Origin: Chryseobacterium formosense
GTDB taxonomy: Bacteria; Bacteroidota; Bacteroidia; Flavobacteriales; Weeksellaceae
Assembly: GCF_900116415.1 (NCBI RefSeq)
Contig: NZ_FPAP01000002.1
Coordinates: forward strand, 992,001 to 1,056,000
DNA: 64,000 nt
Reading direction: 5' to 3'
The position numbers and the translations under genes are program-made. The notes under the pieces were generated by a model. That model had not been told where the DNA came from and made no database searches. It saw only the letters and a list, made by a program, of their open reading frames with translations. Positions 1 through 9,121 of this stretch are shown here, in pieces (position 1 is the first letter of the stretch; each line of letters begins with the position of its first letter).

Positions 1-2
1 TC

Positions 3-2018
3 TGGACTCAGGGTGAAACAGAATCTTCTTCAGCCTGGTTTCCGACTATTGATAAACCCAATCAGAAAACAACACAGGAAATCTTTATGACCGTTCCTGA
101 TAAATACGTTACGCTTTCAAACGGAATTTTAAAAGAATCAAAAAAAGAATCCAACGGCGAAAGAACAGATCATTGGGTGATGGATAAAAGACATTCAACT
201 TACCTTTTCTTTATGGGAGTTGGTGAATACGCGGTTGTAAAAGATAAATGGAAAAATATTCCGGTAGATTATTATATCGAAAAAGAATATGAGCCTTACG
301 CAAAGCAGATCTACGGAAATACTCCTGAAATGATCGATTTTTTCTCTAAAAAACTGGGTTATGATTATCCCTGGGCGAAATATGCACAGATTTCGGGAAG
401 AGATTACGTTAGCGGCGCAATGGAAAATACAACAGCAACGCTTCACGGAAGCGATATTTTACAAAAACCAGGTCAGTTGATCGATGAAAATAAATGGGAA
501 GATACGATCGCTCACGAATTATTCCACCATTGGTTTGGAGATCTGGTTACCGCAGAAAGCTGGAGTAATTTAACGGTGAACGAATCTTTTGCCAATTACT
601 CAGAATACCTTTGGAACGAGTATAAATACGGAAAAGATCAGGCAGATTATCATCAGATGGAAGATGTAGGTCATTACATCCATAATCCTGGAGATTTCAA
701 AAAGAATCTGGTACGGTTTGACTACAGTTCTCGCGAAGATGTTTTCGATCTTGTTACGTATCAGAAAGGAGGCGGAATTCTGCACATGCTGAGAAATTAT
801 CTTGGTGATGATGCATTTTTTGCAGGAATCACAGACTATCTTAAAACCAACGAATACAAAAATGCCGAAGCGCATCAGCTTAGACTATCATTCGAGAAAG
901 TTTCAGGAAAAGATTTAAACTGGTTCTTCAATCAATGGTATTTCGGAAGCGGAAACCCGAAATTGAGTTATACTACATCATTTGAACCAGTAAAAAAACA
1001 GATTACCGTTACTTTGAATCAGTCACAGGATCTTCCGTTCGAATTTCCTTTGGCAATTGATGTGTATGATAATGGTAAACCTAAAAGATACAATGTTTGG
1101 GCAAATGCTGCTGCAAAAAATACATTTACATTTGATTCGTCTAAAAACCCGGATTTAATTAATATAAATGCCGACGGAATTTTACTTGCCGATATTACCG
1201 ATTCTAAAACACCGGAACAAAATCTTCTTCAATTTACCAATTCTAAGGAATTTAAGAGCAAATACAATGCGCTGAACGGTATCAAAGATCAGGTAGGTAA
1301 AAATCCTGCTGCCACAAAATTATTGTCTGCCGCTTTAAAAGATTCTTTTTTCAGAATCAGAATTAAAGCTTTGGAATTAATGGATTTAAGTATTCCCGAA
1401 CAAGCGAAAACTTTAGCCGGAGACGTTGAAAAATTAGCCGTAAATGATCCAAAAACATTGGTTCAGGGAGCTGCAATTGCCGCCTTAGCGAAAACCAAAG
1501 ACAAAAAATATGTGGCAATTTTTGAAAAAGGATTAAATGCAGTTTCCAATTCGGTAAAGGTAAATTCTTTGGCTGCTATTATTTCTGTAGACCCGTCAAA
1601 AGCCAATACATTTGCCGATAAAATAGATTTACAGGATGCTTCAGAAGAAATGCTGAATCAGCTTTTACCTGTTGTGGTTAAAAATAAGGTGACTTCTCAA
1701 ATGGCTAATTTAGCTCCTGTTGTAGCTTTTTATCCTTTTGTGAAATTCCAGGATCCCGAATTGGGGAAAGTTGCTGAAGAAGGCTACAACTGGATTATGA
1801 CTTCCGATAATCTGAAAGCTACAGAAAGTATTACAAAGATTTTGGGACAGGCAAAAGGTCAGATGGGAGACAATCCTCAAGTGAAAATGATGATTACCCA
1901 AATGCTGAAAGAAGGATTAAACAAAAAAATGGAACTCCTTAAACAAAATCCTCAGAAAGCGGCAAGTATCAATTCGCAGATTGATGCAATTAATAAGGCT
2001 ATCGAAAATTTTAAATAG
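3..2018 (+). CDS. M1 family zinc aminopeptidase, 5'-truncated by the window edge
   Basis: This is the C-terminal part of a gluzincin (M1) metallopeptidase, which removes N-terminal residues from peptides, probably in the periplasm. The frame is open from base 3, and the residues before the first in-frame ATG (87) still read as M1 sequence, so the true start lies outside the window. Numbering from that ATG, the substrate-binding GAMEN motif is at 110-114, the zinc motif HELFH at 143-147 and the third zinc ligand is Glu166 in the NESFAN segment. The C-terminal third is helical and resembles the HEAT-like tail of the family. A strong hairpin terminator follows the stop. Family assignment is firm; substrate is unknown. 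Confidence 0.93.
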   Translation, partial: WTQGETESSSAWFPTIDKPNQKTTQEIFMTVPDKYVTLSNGILKESKKESNGERTDHWVMDKRHSTYLFFMGVGEYAVVKDKWKNIPVDYYIEKEYEPYAKQIYGNTPEMIDFFSKKLGYDYPWAKYAQISGRDYVSGAMENTTATLHGSDILQKPGQLIDENKWEDTIAHELFHHWFGDLVTAESWSNLTVNESFANYSEYLWNEYKYGKDQADYHQMEDVGHYIHNPGDFKKNLVRFDYSSREDVFDLVTYQKGGGILHMLRNYLGDDAFFAGITDYLKTNEYKNAEAHQLRLSFEKVSGKDLNWFFNQWYFGSGNPKLSYTTSFEPVKKQITVTLNQSQDLPFEFPLAIDVYDNGKPKRYNVWANAAAKNTFTFDSSKNPDLININADGILLADITDSKTPEQNLLQFTNSKEFKSKYNALNGIKDQVGKNPAATKLLSAALKDSFFRIRIKALELMDLSIPEQAKTLAGDVEKLAVNDPKTLVQGAAIAALAKTKDKKYVAIFEKGLNAVSNSVKVNSLAAIISVDPSKANTFADKIDLQDASEEMLNQLLPVVVKNKVTSQMANLAPVVAFYPFVKFQDPELGKVAEEGYNWIMTSDNLKATESITKILGQAKGQMGDNPQVKMMITQMLKEGLNKKMELLKQNPQKAASINSQIDAINKAIENFK

Positions 2019-2038
2019 TTTTAAAAAAAATTATAATT

Positions 2039-2068
2039 AAAACCGTTGTGAAAGCAGCGGTTTTTTTT
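2039..2068 (+). terminator. Rho-independent terminator after the M1 aminopeptidase
   Basis: A nine-base-pair stem (AAACCGTTG paired with CAGCGGTTT, one G-T pair) is followed by a run of eight T, 21 bases after the stop codon. Confidence 0.85.
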
Positions 2069-2128
2069 GGTTCTAATATTACTTTATGAAAATTAATTTT
2101 TTAACGTATTGTTTAAAATGTTATTTAT

Positions 2129-2162
2129 TTGATAATTTAAAAAAATATTATTTATATATTTG
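2129..2162 (+). promoter_or_regulatory. Bacteroidetes-type promoter for the T9SS cargo gene
   Basis: The -7 box TATATTTG at 2155-2162 fits TAnnTTTG. A TTG at 2129-2131 lies 23 bases upstream, at the long end of the -33 spacing range. The start codon follows 29 bases downstream of the box. Confidence 0.55.
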
Positions 2163-2191
2163 ATATTAAAATAACTTAAATTATAATAATT

Positions 2192-3022
2192 ATGAAAACA
2201 AAAATATTTTTTGGTTTTACAATAAAGCCTTTATTATTTGCAATAGCTGTTGCTACAGGTGTTTTTGCAAATGCACAGATTACGACATTTCCCTGGACTG
2301 AAACTTTTGAAGACAATTCTCCCACAAGAGCAGACTGGACTCAAATTTATGAATTAAACAATATGTCCTGGACATTTGCAACTTCCGCAAGCACAGGAAG
2401 TTGGGGTGTTACAGCTTATCAAGGAACAAAATTTGCAAATTATCCCGGAACTTCTCATGATTTTGACAAGACCAAATTGGTAAGCCCTCCTTTGAACTTA
2501 TCGGCTGTTACAAGTCCTACCGTAAGTTTTTATTATATTAATCCTTATTGGAGCCCTGATCAGAATTGGCTGAGAGTTTTTTACAGAACGTCAACAACTT
2601 CAGCTTGGGTACAGATTGCAGAATTCCATTCTGATATTACTGCATGGACTTCATCAGGATCTATCGGTATTCCACCGACAACGTACCAGATTGCTATCGA
2701 ATGTGAAACAGATTACGGATATTCTACTTTGGTAGATGCAGTAGTAGTTTCTGGTAGTAATTTAGCTGTTAAAGATCTTCAAAAACCGACAAAATCGGCA
2801 ATCAGCTATTATCCTAACCCTGTTCAGGATGTTTTAAATTATAAGAGCAACGAGAAGGTTCATGAAATTTCTATCTATAATATTTCAGGTCAAAAAGTGG
2901 ATCAATATGAAGCAGGCGCGAATGAAGGTAGAATTAATGTTTCTTCTTTGGCAAGCGGAACCTATATCGTTAGTGGAAAAACTGATCGCGGTACAGAATC
3001 CTTTAAAATGATCAAGAAATAA
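2192..3022 (+). CDS. Secreted T9SS type A sorting domain protein
   Basis: A 276-residue exported protein. It has an N-terminal signal peptide ending near residue 28 (VFANAQ), a central beta-rich domain of cleaved-adhesin/MAM-like appearance (residues about 35-195, with many W, Y and T), and a C-terminal sorting domain from about residue 205 that starts with the typical YYPNPV motif and ends in basic residues (KMIKK). Known members of this domain family are moved across the outer membrane by the type IX system and attached to or released from the cell surface. The gene stands alone between two terminators. The passenger function is unknown. Confidence 0.85.
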   Translation: MKTKIFFGFTIKPLLFAIAVATGVFANAQITTFPWTETFEDNSPTRADWTQIYELNNMSWTFATSASTGSWGVTAYQGTKFANYPGTSHDFDKTKLVSPPLNLSAVTSPTVSFYYINPYWSPDQNWLRVFYRTSTTSAWVQIAEFHSDITAWTSSGSIGIPPTTYQIAIECETDYGYSTLVDAVVVSGSNLAVKDLQKPTKSAISYYPNPVQDVLNYKSNEKVHEISIYNISGQKVDQYEAGANEGRINVSSLASGTYIVSGKTDRGTESFKMIKK

Positions 3023-3059
3023 GACAATTAAAATTTAATCAAATCAGATATTCATCTTA

Positions 3060-3086
3060 AAGCATCTCGTCAGGGATGCTTTTTTG
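3060..3086 (+). terminator. Rho-independent terminator
   Basis: Stem AAGCATC / GATGCTT with an eight-base loop and a following T run. Confidence 0.8.
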
Positions 3087-3164
3087 TTTAATCATTAAAA
3101 ATTAATGTAATCATCAGTGATTTTTTGTATAATCTTTTATAAATTAGTTTAAAATTTAACGATT

Positions 3165-4493
3165 ATGGGTTTTGGAATTGAGGCAGCAAGCTATTATGTG
3201 CCTTCTTTGTATTTGGAAATTAAAGATTTAGCAGAAAAAAGAGGAATCGAACCTGCAAAACTGGAAAAAGGACTAGGACTGCATAAAATGGGATTTCCCG
3301 ATGTTCATGAGGATGCTGCAACATTTGCTGCTGAAGCTTTACTAAAGCTGATAAAAGATTATAACTTAAATCCAAAAGAAATATCTAGAATTTACTTAGG
3401 AACAGAAAGTGCAATCGATGCCGCAAAACCAACAGCTTCTTACGCGATGCAAATGGCAGAAAAAGTTTTGGAAACAGAATTTGGCGAAAGATGTTTTAAA
3501 AATTGTGATGTTGTAGATATGACTTTTGCCTGTATTGGTGCAGTTGATGCACTTCACAATTCATTAGATTTTGTGAGGGTAAATCCTGAAAAGAAAGCAA
3601 TCGTGATTGCAAGTGATTATGCAAAATACGAACTGGCTTCTTCCGGCGAATATACTCAGGGTGGAGGTGCTGTTGCTTTATTGGTTTCTGCAAAACCTGA
3701 TTTAATTGAAATTGAAAACAATTGGGGAGTTGCCACAGAAAGTGTTTTTGATTTTTTCAAGCCAAGACGTCAATTCAAAAAAGAAGATTTAGAAAATTCT
3801 CCGGAAAATTTCCCTGATAAAATTGAGATTTTTACAGATGAACCTGTTTTCGATGGGCAATATTCCAATCAGTGCTATCAGGACAGGATAAGAGAAGCTT
3901 ATAACCATTATAAAGAAATTACAAAGAGAGATAAACCTTATGAAGACTGGAAATACCTTATTTTCCACCTTCCGTATGCTTTTCATGGGAAAAGAGTTTT
4001 TACAGAGATCTATAGCCTGGAAAATGGACTTTCTTATGAAACTCAGGATGAACAGAAAACTGTGGCTAAATCTGAGGATTATCTTAATTTTATCAATAAA
4101 AAAATAGAGAAATCTCAACGTGCTTCATCAGAAATAGGAAATATGTACACGGCTTCGATTTTTATGGCTTTGCTTTCTGCCATGCAAACTTCGTTTAATG
4201 AAAATGAAGAATTAGCAGGTAATGAGATTGGGTTTTTAGGATACGGTAGTGGCTCGAAATCTAAAGTTTTTGCCGGAAAAGTTTCAGAAAACTGGAAAAA
4301 AGTTGTTGAAAAATGGAATTTATTTGAAAATCTGAAACACCGTTTGGCTATTGATTTTGATACCTACGAAAAACTTCACAGAAAACAGTTGGAACATTCT
4401 GTAAACCCGGATTACAAAGGATTTGGTTTGCAATCTGTAGAACTGGAGAATCCTGTGTTGAAAGGAGCGAGATATTATGGTTATAAAGGTTAA
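3165..4493 (+). CDS. Hydroxymethylglutaryl-CoA synthase (mevalonate pathway)
   Basis: A 442-residue thiolase-fold enzyme that condenses acetyl-CoA and acetoacetyl-CoA to HMG-CoA, the first committed step of the mevalonate route to isoprenoids used by flavobacteria. Visible catalytic residues are the acylated Cys123 in the MTFACIGAVDAL segment, Glu81 in the GTESAID segment and His268 in the FHLPYAFHGKR segment; the GSGSKS motif near residue 365 matches the CoA-binding end. The length fits the family. The gene is monocistronic, with no other isoprenoid gene next to it, and it ends at a hairpin shared with the convergent symporter gene. Confidence 0.93.
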   Translation: MGFGIEAASYYVPSLYLEIKDLAEKRGIEPAKLEKGLGLHKMGFPDVHEDAATFAAEALLKLIKDYNLNPKEISRIYLGTESAIDAAKPTASYAMQMAEKVLETEFGERCFKNCDVVDMTFACIGAVDALHNSLDFVRVNPEKKAIVIASDYAKYELASSGEYTQGGGAVALLVSAKPDLIEIENNWGVATESVFDFFKPRRQFKKEDLENSPENFPDKIEIFTDEPVFDGQYSNQCYQDRIREAYNHYKEITKRDKPYEDWKYLIFHLPYAFHGKRVFTEIYSLENGLSYETQDEQKTVAKSEDYLNFINKKIEKSQRASSEIGNMYTASIFMALLSAMQTSFNENEELAGNEIGFLGYGSGSKSKVFAGKVSENWKKVVEKWNLFENLKHRLAIDFDTYEKLHRKQLEHSVNPDYKGFGLQSVELENPVLKGARYYGYKG

Positions 4494-4502
4494 AGTGATA
4501 AA

Positions 4503-4528
4503 AAAGCACTTCATCTGAAGTGTTTTTT
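4503..4528. terminator. Bidirectional terminator between HMG-CoA synthase and symporter genes
   Basis: Stem CACTTCA / TGAAGTG with A-rich and T-rich flanks on both sides, so it can act on both converging transcripts. Confidence 0.75.
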
Positions 4529-4546
4529 TATTTAAACTAAAAAAAA

Positions 4547-5746
4547 TCAAACCTTCACAAACCGATTTACAAACATTGCTGCGACAATATCACCAACTGC
4601 ATTTAAAACTGTTGCCAAAGGATCAACCAATGTTCCGATGATGATAACGGCAGGAACGGCTTCCTGCGGCAGATTGTAAACAGAAATCATCAGCATTTCT
4701 CCAATATATCCGCCATTGGGAATTCCGCCTGCGACAATGCTTACAAAAACAGTGATTCCTAAAGCCAAAAGAAGATTCGACGGTTCAAAAAAATCTCTTC
4801 CGATAATCTGAAATGCTACATAAATTTTAATAATTGACGACATCGACGAGCCATTTTTATGCAGTGTTGTCCCAATCGGAATAACCAAATTGGCAATCTG
4901 ACTCGGAATACCAATTTTTGAAGCCGCCACCAAATTGGATGGCATCGTGGCAAAGCTGCTGCAGGTACTCAACGCTGTTAATGTTGGGTAGGTAGCATGT
5001 TTCCAGAAGCTTTTAATTCCGTTTTGTCCGTTTGCCATGAAAGCATACAGCGTAAAAAACACAAAGAAGTAAACAATTCCTGCAATATAATACAAACCGA
5101 GAGGCTTTGCATAAAATCCGAAAAGCTGAGGTCCAAGTGTGGCAACCTGAAAGGCAAAATAAGCGCCCAAACCAATCGGAGCAATTTTCATAATCATTAA
5201 AAGCAACTCTTTCATCACCTCATATCCGGAAGCAATAAAAACTCTGAAAGGTTTGCCACTTTCTCCTGCTTTTCGCGCTGCAAAACCAGTCAGGAATGCG
5301 AAAATGAGCAAAGCCAACATATTTTTCCTTGAAAACAGTTCGGTAAATTCTCCCACCGTGAAAAAGCTTACAATCCGGTCGCTCCAGTTTTCTTCTTTAG
5401 TTGCTTCCGCAATCAGTTCCGAACTTCCAGAGATCGAAGAAACCGGGAAAAGATAAACTGCACCAATTGTAAAAACTGCAGCAATGAGTATGAATAAGAG
5501 AAACGTAAAAGACATCACCAACAGGATCTTCCCAAATTTTGAGTCCTGTTCGAGAGAAGCTATAGAATTAGAAACCGCAAAAAATACCAGCGGAACAACA
5601 CTTACAAAAAGAAGATTCAGAAAAATGTCACCTAAAGGTTTGATATAAGAAACTACTTCCGGTAAAAAGATTCCGATAAGGCTTCCAATGGTGATTCCCA
5701 AAAGAAGAAGAATGATTCCCGAATAGTTTTTTAAGACTTCTTTCAT
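4547..5746 (-). CDS. Dicarboxylate/amino acid:cation symporter (DAACS family)
   Basis: A 399-residue inner-membrane carrier of the glutamate/aspartate transporter (SDF) family, driving uptake of dicarboxylates or acidic amino acids with sodium or protons. About eight hydrophobic segments are visible, plus the two re-entrant loop motifs: a Ser-rich [11 protein letters not shown] stretch and [12 protein letters not shown] followed by the last transmembrane segments. The reading frame can be extended to a TTG at 5761, but that TTG lies inside the promoter box TATCTTTG, so the ATG at 5746 is the better start. The gene is divergent from cbpA. Exact substrate cannot be read from sequence. Confidence 0.9.
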   Translation of the reverse strand: MKEVLKNYSGIILLLLGITIGSLIGIFLPEVVSYIKPLGDIFLNLLFVSVVPLVFFAVSNSIASLEQDSKFGKILLVMSFTFLLFILIAAVFTIGAVYLFPVSSISGSSELIAEATKEENWSDRIVSFFTVGEFTELFSRKNMLALLIFAFLTGFAARKAGESGKPFRVFIASGYEVMKELLLMIMKIAPIGLGAYFAFQVATLGPQLFGFYAKPLGLYYIAGIVYFFVFFTLYAFMANGQNGIKSFWKHATYPTLTALSTCSSFATMPSNLVAASKIGIPSQIANLVIPIGTTLHKNGSSMSSIIKIYVAFQIIGRDFFEPSNLLLALGITVFVSIVAGGIPNGGYIGEMLMISVYNLPQEAVPAVIIIGTLVDPLATVLNAVGDIVAAMFVNRFVKV

Positions 5747-5758
5747 GGTTATTTTTAT

Positions 5759-5766
5759 CAAAGATA
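5759..5766 (-). promoter_or_regulatory. -7 promoter box of the symporter gene
   Basis: TATCTTTG on the minus strand, 12 bases before the ATG at 5746. It decides the start codon because the upstream TTG is part of the box. Confidence 0.6.
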
Positions 5767-5837
5767 GATTTAATTTTTTAATATTTAAACAGACAATTTC
5801 GGTCTCAAATTTGTTGATCTTATGGAAAATTGTTTCT

Positions 5838-6755
5838 ATGGCTTATATAGATTATTATAAAATTTTAGGCGTAGACAAAAACGCATCACAGGATGATATC
5901 AAAAAGGCATATCGAAAATTAGCACGAAAACTGCATCCTGACTTGAACCCCGATGATAAAGAAGCGGAAAAGAAGTTTAAAGAACTGAATGAAGCCAATG
6001 AAGTTCTCAGCAATGTTGAAAACCGTACAAAGTATGATAAATACGGCGAAAACTGGAAGCATGGTGAAGAATACGAAAAAGCTCAACAACAGCAAAGGCA
6101 GTATCAAAGCCAAAGCGGAAACTTCGGAGGCGGATTTTCCGGAGCTGACTTTGGGGAAGGTGAAGATTTTTCCGATTTCTTCCAAAATATGTTTGGTGGA
6201 GGGGGAGGAGGTTTCGGAAGAAGCTCGAGAGGAAGTGCTTCAGGAAAATTTAAAGGACAGGATGTGCACGCAGAGTTGAATTTAAACTTAAAAGATGCGG
6301 CTACAACGCATCCGCAAACATTTGAAATTAATGGTAAAAAAGTAAGAATTACAATTCCTGCAGGAGTGTATGATGGGCAACAGATAAAATTGAAAGGTCA
6401 CGGAAATCCAGGCTTTAATGGCGGTCCGAACGGAGATTTATACATCACCTTTAATATTATAGCAGATCCGAATTTTGAAAGAACTGGAAATGATTTAAAA
6501 ACAAAAGTTGTTATTGATTTGTATACTGCAGTTTTAGGTGGCGATGTTGAAGTGAATACTTTGGACGGAAGCGTTAATCTGAAAGTAAAGCCTGAAACCC
6601 AAAACGGGACAACTGTGAGATTGAAAGGTAAAGGTTTTCCCGTCTATAAAAAAGAAGGGGAATTTGGTGACCTGTTTGTGACTTACGAAGTAAAATTGCC
6701 AACAAATCTTACGGCTAAGCAGAAAGAACTTTTTGAACAACTTAAAAATTCCTAA
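5838..6755 (+). CDS. cbpA: DnaJ-like co-chaperone CbpA (class II J protein)
   Basis: A 305-residue curved-DNA-binding-protein-type DnaJ. The J domain occupies residues 1-67, with the HPD motif at 33-35 that stimulates DnaK ATPase. A Gly/Phe-rich linker with poly-Gly runs from about 85 to 135, and the two beta-sandwich substrate-binding domains follow. The DnaJ zinc finger is absent, as expected for CbpA. I chose the ATG at 5838 because [12 protein letters not shown] is the canonical N-terminus; the 31 codons upstream in frame are not J-domain sequence. The modulator gene cbpM follows after three bases, so the pair is an operon. Confidence 0.92.
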   Translation: MAYIDYYKILGVDKNASQDDIKKAYRKLARKLHPDLNPDDKEAEKKFKELNEANEVLSNVENRTKYDKYGENWKHGEEYEKAQQQQRQYQSQSGNFGGGFSGADFGEGEDFSDFFQNMFGGGGGGFGRSSRGSASGKFKGQDVHAELNLNLKDAATTHPQTFEINGKKVRITIPAGVYDGQQIKLKGHGNPGFNGGPNGDLYITFNIIADPNFERTGNDLKTKVVIDLYTAVLGGDVEVNTLDGSVNLKVKPETQNGTTVRLKGKGFPVYKKEGEFGDLFVTYEVKLPTNLTAKQKELFEQLKNS

Positions 6756-6758
6756 GCC

Positions 6759-7061
6759 ATGAGTGAAAGAATATCGCGAGAAGAACTCGTAAAAATATAC
6801 AAAGTTGAAATCACTTTTTTTGATGAGCTGGTTAATTCCGGTTTGCTGAATGTTCAAACAGAAAATGAAACTCGTTACCTGATGTATGAAGATTTACCCT
6901 ACTTCGAAAGATTTGCCAATTGGCATTATGACTTAGAGATCAATCTTCCGGGATTGGAAGTTATTCATGAAATGCTTAAAAAAATGAACGATTTAAGACA
7001 AAAGAACCGTGAACTGATGAATAAGCTTTCTGCAATCAATGATAAATATGAGGATGGGTAG
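6759..7061 (+). CDS. cbpM: Chaperone modulator CbpM (MerR-like)
   Basis: A 100-residue protein of the CbpM family, a small MerR-like helical protein that binds the J domain of CbpA and inhibits its co-chaperone and DNA-binding activity. The N-terminal part (residues 1-60) reads like a winged helix-turn-helix (ISREELVKIYKVEITFFDEL, then a segment ending YLMYEDLPYFERF), and the C-terminal part is a coiled helix. It starts three bases after the cbpA stop, which strongly supports the assignment. Confidence 0.85.
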   Translation: MSERISREELVKIYKVEITFFDELVNSGLLNVQTENETRYLMYEDLPYFERFANWHYDLEINLPGLEVIHEMLKKMNDLRQKNRELMNKLSAINDKYEDG

Positions 7062-7090
7062 CTTTAAGGTTGAGGTTGAGTTTGAGATTG

Positions 7091-7142
7091 AAAGAGTCCT
7101 GAAAGGACGATTTTCTGAAGGATAGGATAAAATCCTATTAAA
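7091..7142 (+). repeat. 52-base double-hairpin dispersed repeat, copy 1
   Basis: It contains the small hairpin GTCCTGAAAGGAC and then ATAGGAT-AAA-ATCCTAT. It matches 21562-21613 at 45 of 52 positions in the same orientation. Both copies lie just upstream of a start codon. Confidence 0.8.
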
Positions 7143-7197
7143 AATATCCATTAGAGAAATCTTAAAAAGTTATCTTTACGGGCACAAATTAATCAGC

Positions 7198-7728
7198 ATG
7201 AATCAGAATCAGGATAAGATCATCAATTTAAATATCAACAGGAAAGATTTCGAAGAAGTATATTTTGCGGGAAATCAAGGAAGTTTGTTTTTTTCTTCCT
7301 CTACGAAAGGCAAAACGGTTACGACCATTGTTATAGGTTTGATTTTAGTGATTCTTTTTATTTTTAAAGATGATTTAAGTAAAGAAAAATTCGGAATTCT
7401 GTATTTTGTGAGCTTTTTGTTCTTGCTTTGTGCAGTGTATCTTTCTTTAGCAATCAATAAAGTTTCAAAATGGAGAAAAGAGGTGATTGCTTATTTGAAG
7501 ACCTTAGAAAATCCTGAAATTTACCAGATTAAATTCAATAATAAAGTTTTTAAGGTTAATTTAAATAATAAAAAAGAAGCAAGTTTGTGGACGGAATTTA
7601 CTTCGGCGGAAATCGGCGAGAAATTTATTGCCTTGGAAGGGAAATTTAATTATATGTTTCCGAGAAAATCAATGAGTGATTCAGATTATCAGTTCCTTAA
7701 AGAAGCAGTACAGAAGAATGTCAAATAA
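7198..7728 (+). CDS. YcxB-like membrane protein
   Basis: A 176-residue protein with two central transmembrane segments (about residues 41-56 and 68-88) and a C-terminal soluble part with the YcxB-like pattern (W-T-x-F near 130, FIALEGKFNYMFPRKSM around 143-159). The function of the family is not known. It probably starts at the ATG at 7198, with an imperfect -7 box TATCTTTA at 7171-7178. A second protein of this general type is encoded at 57282-57770. It stands alone between the repeat copy and a terminator. Confidence 0.7.
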   Translation: MNQNQDKIINLNINRKDFEEVYFAGNQGSLFFSSSTKGKTVTTIVIGLILVILFIFKDDLSKEKFGILYFVSFLFLLCAVYLSLAINKVSKWRKEVIAYLKTLENPEIYQIKFNNKVFKVNLNNKKEASLWTEFTSAEIGEKFIALEGKFNYMFPRKSMSDSDYQFLKEAVQKNVK

Positions 7729-7732
7729 ATAA

Positions 7733-7762
7733 AAAACTCAGAGCAAATTACTCTGAGTTTTG
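7733..7762. terminator. Bidirectional terminator
   Basis: Stem AAAACTCAGAG / CTCTGAGTTTT with a seven-base loop between two convergent genes. Confidence 0.85.
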
Positions 7763-7782
7763 TTTTATAGTTTGAAAGCTGA

Positions 7783-8766
7783 TTAGTCTAACCAACCCAT
7801 TTCTTTCATCCACTCATCGTTGTAGATTTTCCCAACGTATCTTGAACCGTGATCGTGAAGAAGTACAACAATCACATCATCTTTGGTAAACTGATCTTTC
7901 ATCTGAACCAAAGCTGCCATCGCACTTCCTGCAGAATATCCACAGAAAATTCCTTCTTCTTTTGCCAGTTTTCTTGCGTAAACAGCACCGTCTTTATCAG
8001 TAACTTTTTCAAAATGATCAATCACAGACATGTCGTAGTTTTCAGGAAGAATATCTTCGCCAATTCCTTCCGTAATGTACGTATAAGCATTTCCCAAATT
8101 GATTTCCCCTGTTTCGTGAATTTCTTTCAAGATCGAGCCATAAGTATCAACTCCGATTACTTTAATGTCTTTATTTTTCTCTTTAAAAAACATTCCACAA
8201 CCTGTAATGGTTCCTCCGGTTCCTGCTCCAACCAAAAAGTGAGTCAGTTTTCCTTCCGTTTGTTCCCAGATTTCAGGCGCAGTAGACTCGTAATGAGCGG
8301 CTCTGTTCGATAAATTATCGTATTGGTTTACATACCATCCGTTTTCTGTTTCTTTTGCTAATCTTTTTGAAACTGAATAATAAGAACGCGGATCAGTCGG
8401 CTTTACATCTGTCGGGCAAACAATTACTTCAGCTCCAACCGCACGAAGAATGTCGCATTTTTCTTTTGATTGTTTAGAATTGGTTACAAAAATACATTTG
8501 TAACCTTTGATGATTGCTGCAAGAGCCAATCCCATCCCTGTATTTCCTGAAGTTCCTTCGATTATCGTTCCTCCTGGTTTCAATCTTCCGTCTTTTTCGG
8601 CGTCTTCAATCATTTTCAGCGCCATTCTGTCTTTTACCGAATTTCCGGGATTGAAAGTTTCTACTTTTGCCAAAACCAATGCCGGGAAATCTTCACCAAG
8701 AACTTTGTTAAGTTTCACAAGTGGCGTATTTCCTATGGTTTCGAGTATATTTTCTGCGTATTTCAT
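7783..8766 (-). CDS. PLP-dependent cysteine synthase / cystathionine beta-synthase family enzyme
   Basis: A 327-residue fold-type II PLP enzyme. Lys45 in NPGNSVKDR should carry the cofactor, TSGNTG at 72-77 binds the substrate carboxylate, and GAGTGGT binds the PLP phosphate. The C-terminal segment SRYVGKIYNDEWM is typical of cystathionine beta-synthase cores rather than CysK, so the enzyme may act in reverse transsulfuration (serine plus homocysteine) or make cysteine from O-acetylserine. No CBS regulatory domains are present. The frame extends ten codons further to 8796, but that extension contains the promoter box, so the ATG at 8766 is used. Confidence 0.88.
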   Translation of the reverse strand: MKYAENILETIGNTPLVKLNKVLGEDFPALVLAKVETFNPGNSVKDRMALKMIEDAEKDGRLKPGGTIIEGTSGNTGMGLALAAIIKGYKCIFVTNSKQSKEKCDILRAVGAEVIVCPTDVKPTDPRSYYSVSKRLAKETENGWYVNQYDNLSNRAAHYESTAPEIWEQTEGKLTHFLVGAGTGGTITGCGMFFKEKNKDIKVIGVDTYGSILKEIHETGEINLGNAYTYITEGIGEDILPENYDMSVIDHFEKVTDKDGAVYARKLAKEEGIFCGYSAGSAMAALVQMKDQFTKDDVIVVLLHDHGSRYVGKIYNDEWMKEMGWLD

Positions 8767-8785
8767 AAATGTTTTTTCTGCATCG

Positions 8786-8793
8786 CAAAGATA
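8786..8793 (-). promoter_or_regulatory. -7 promoter box of the cysteine synthase gene
   Basis: TATCTTTG on the minus strand, 19 bases before the ATG at 8766, predicting a 5' leader of only about 13 bases. Confidence 0.6.
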
Positions 8794-8957
8794 CATTTTT
8801 CAGAATAATTGATGGTCTATATAAATGATTAGAAGTAATTTAGTTTAAGTGCAGATTTTACAATACACCAAAATAGCTGATAAATAATCGGTAAATCCTT
8901 GTCTAATTTATTAGTGATATGATTTTTAGGAGCTTTTTCCGGCTTTCGCTACTCGCT

Positions 8958-9006
8958 TTTTCTTTGGTTTCTGCGGCGGCTATGCCGCCGCAGAAACCAA
9001 AGAAAA
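8958..9006. repeat. Perfect 23-bp palindrome with three-base loop (REP-like), in a 355-base gene-free stretch
   Basis: Left arm 8958-8980 and right arm 8984-9006 are exact reverse complements around the loop TAT. The arms hold GGTTTC and GAAACC around a GC-rich core (TGCGGCGGC), unlike the AT-rich surroundings. The same GGTTTC...GAAACC frame with different cores occurs at 54243-54323. It lies in the interval 8767-9121 between the start of the cysteine synthase gene and the end of the permease gene, where I see no coding region; the open frame across it is a palindrome artefact. Confidence 0.85.
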
Positions 9007-9121
9007 GAGCTCAAACATACCGCTCAATCCGGGCTAAGACATATTTAGCCATAATTCAAAAGTTTAGAATAACCAGAAAATTCACTGCGAAGCAAATTGA
9101 CAATTCACAATTCGCCATTCA

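Noticed and set aside
7849-8313. 154-codon open frame antisense to the cysteine synthase gene
   Set aside because: It is the complement of a well-supported PLP enzyme; composition (many Phe, Asn, Ser) is typical of antisense shadows.
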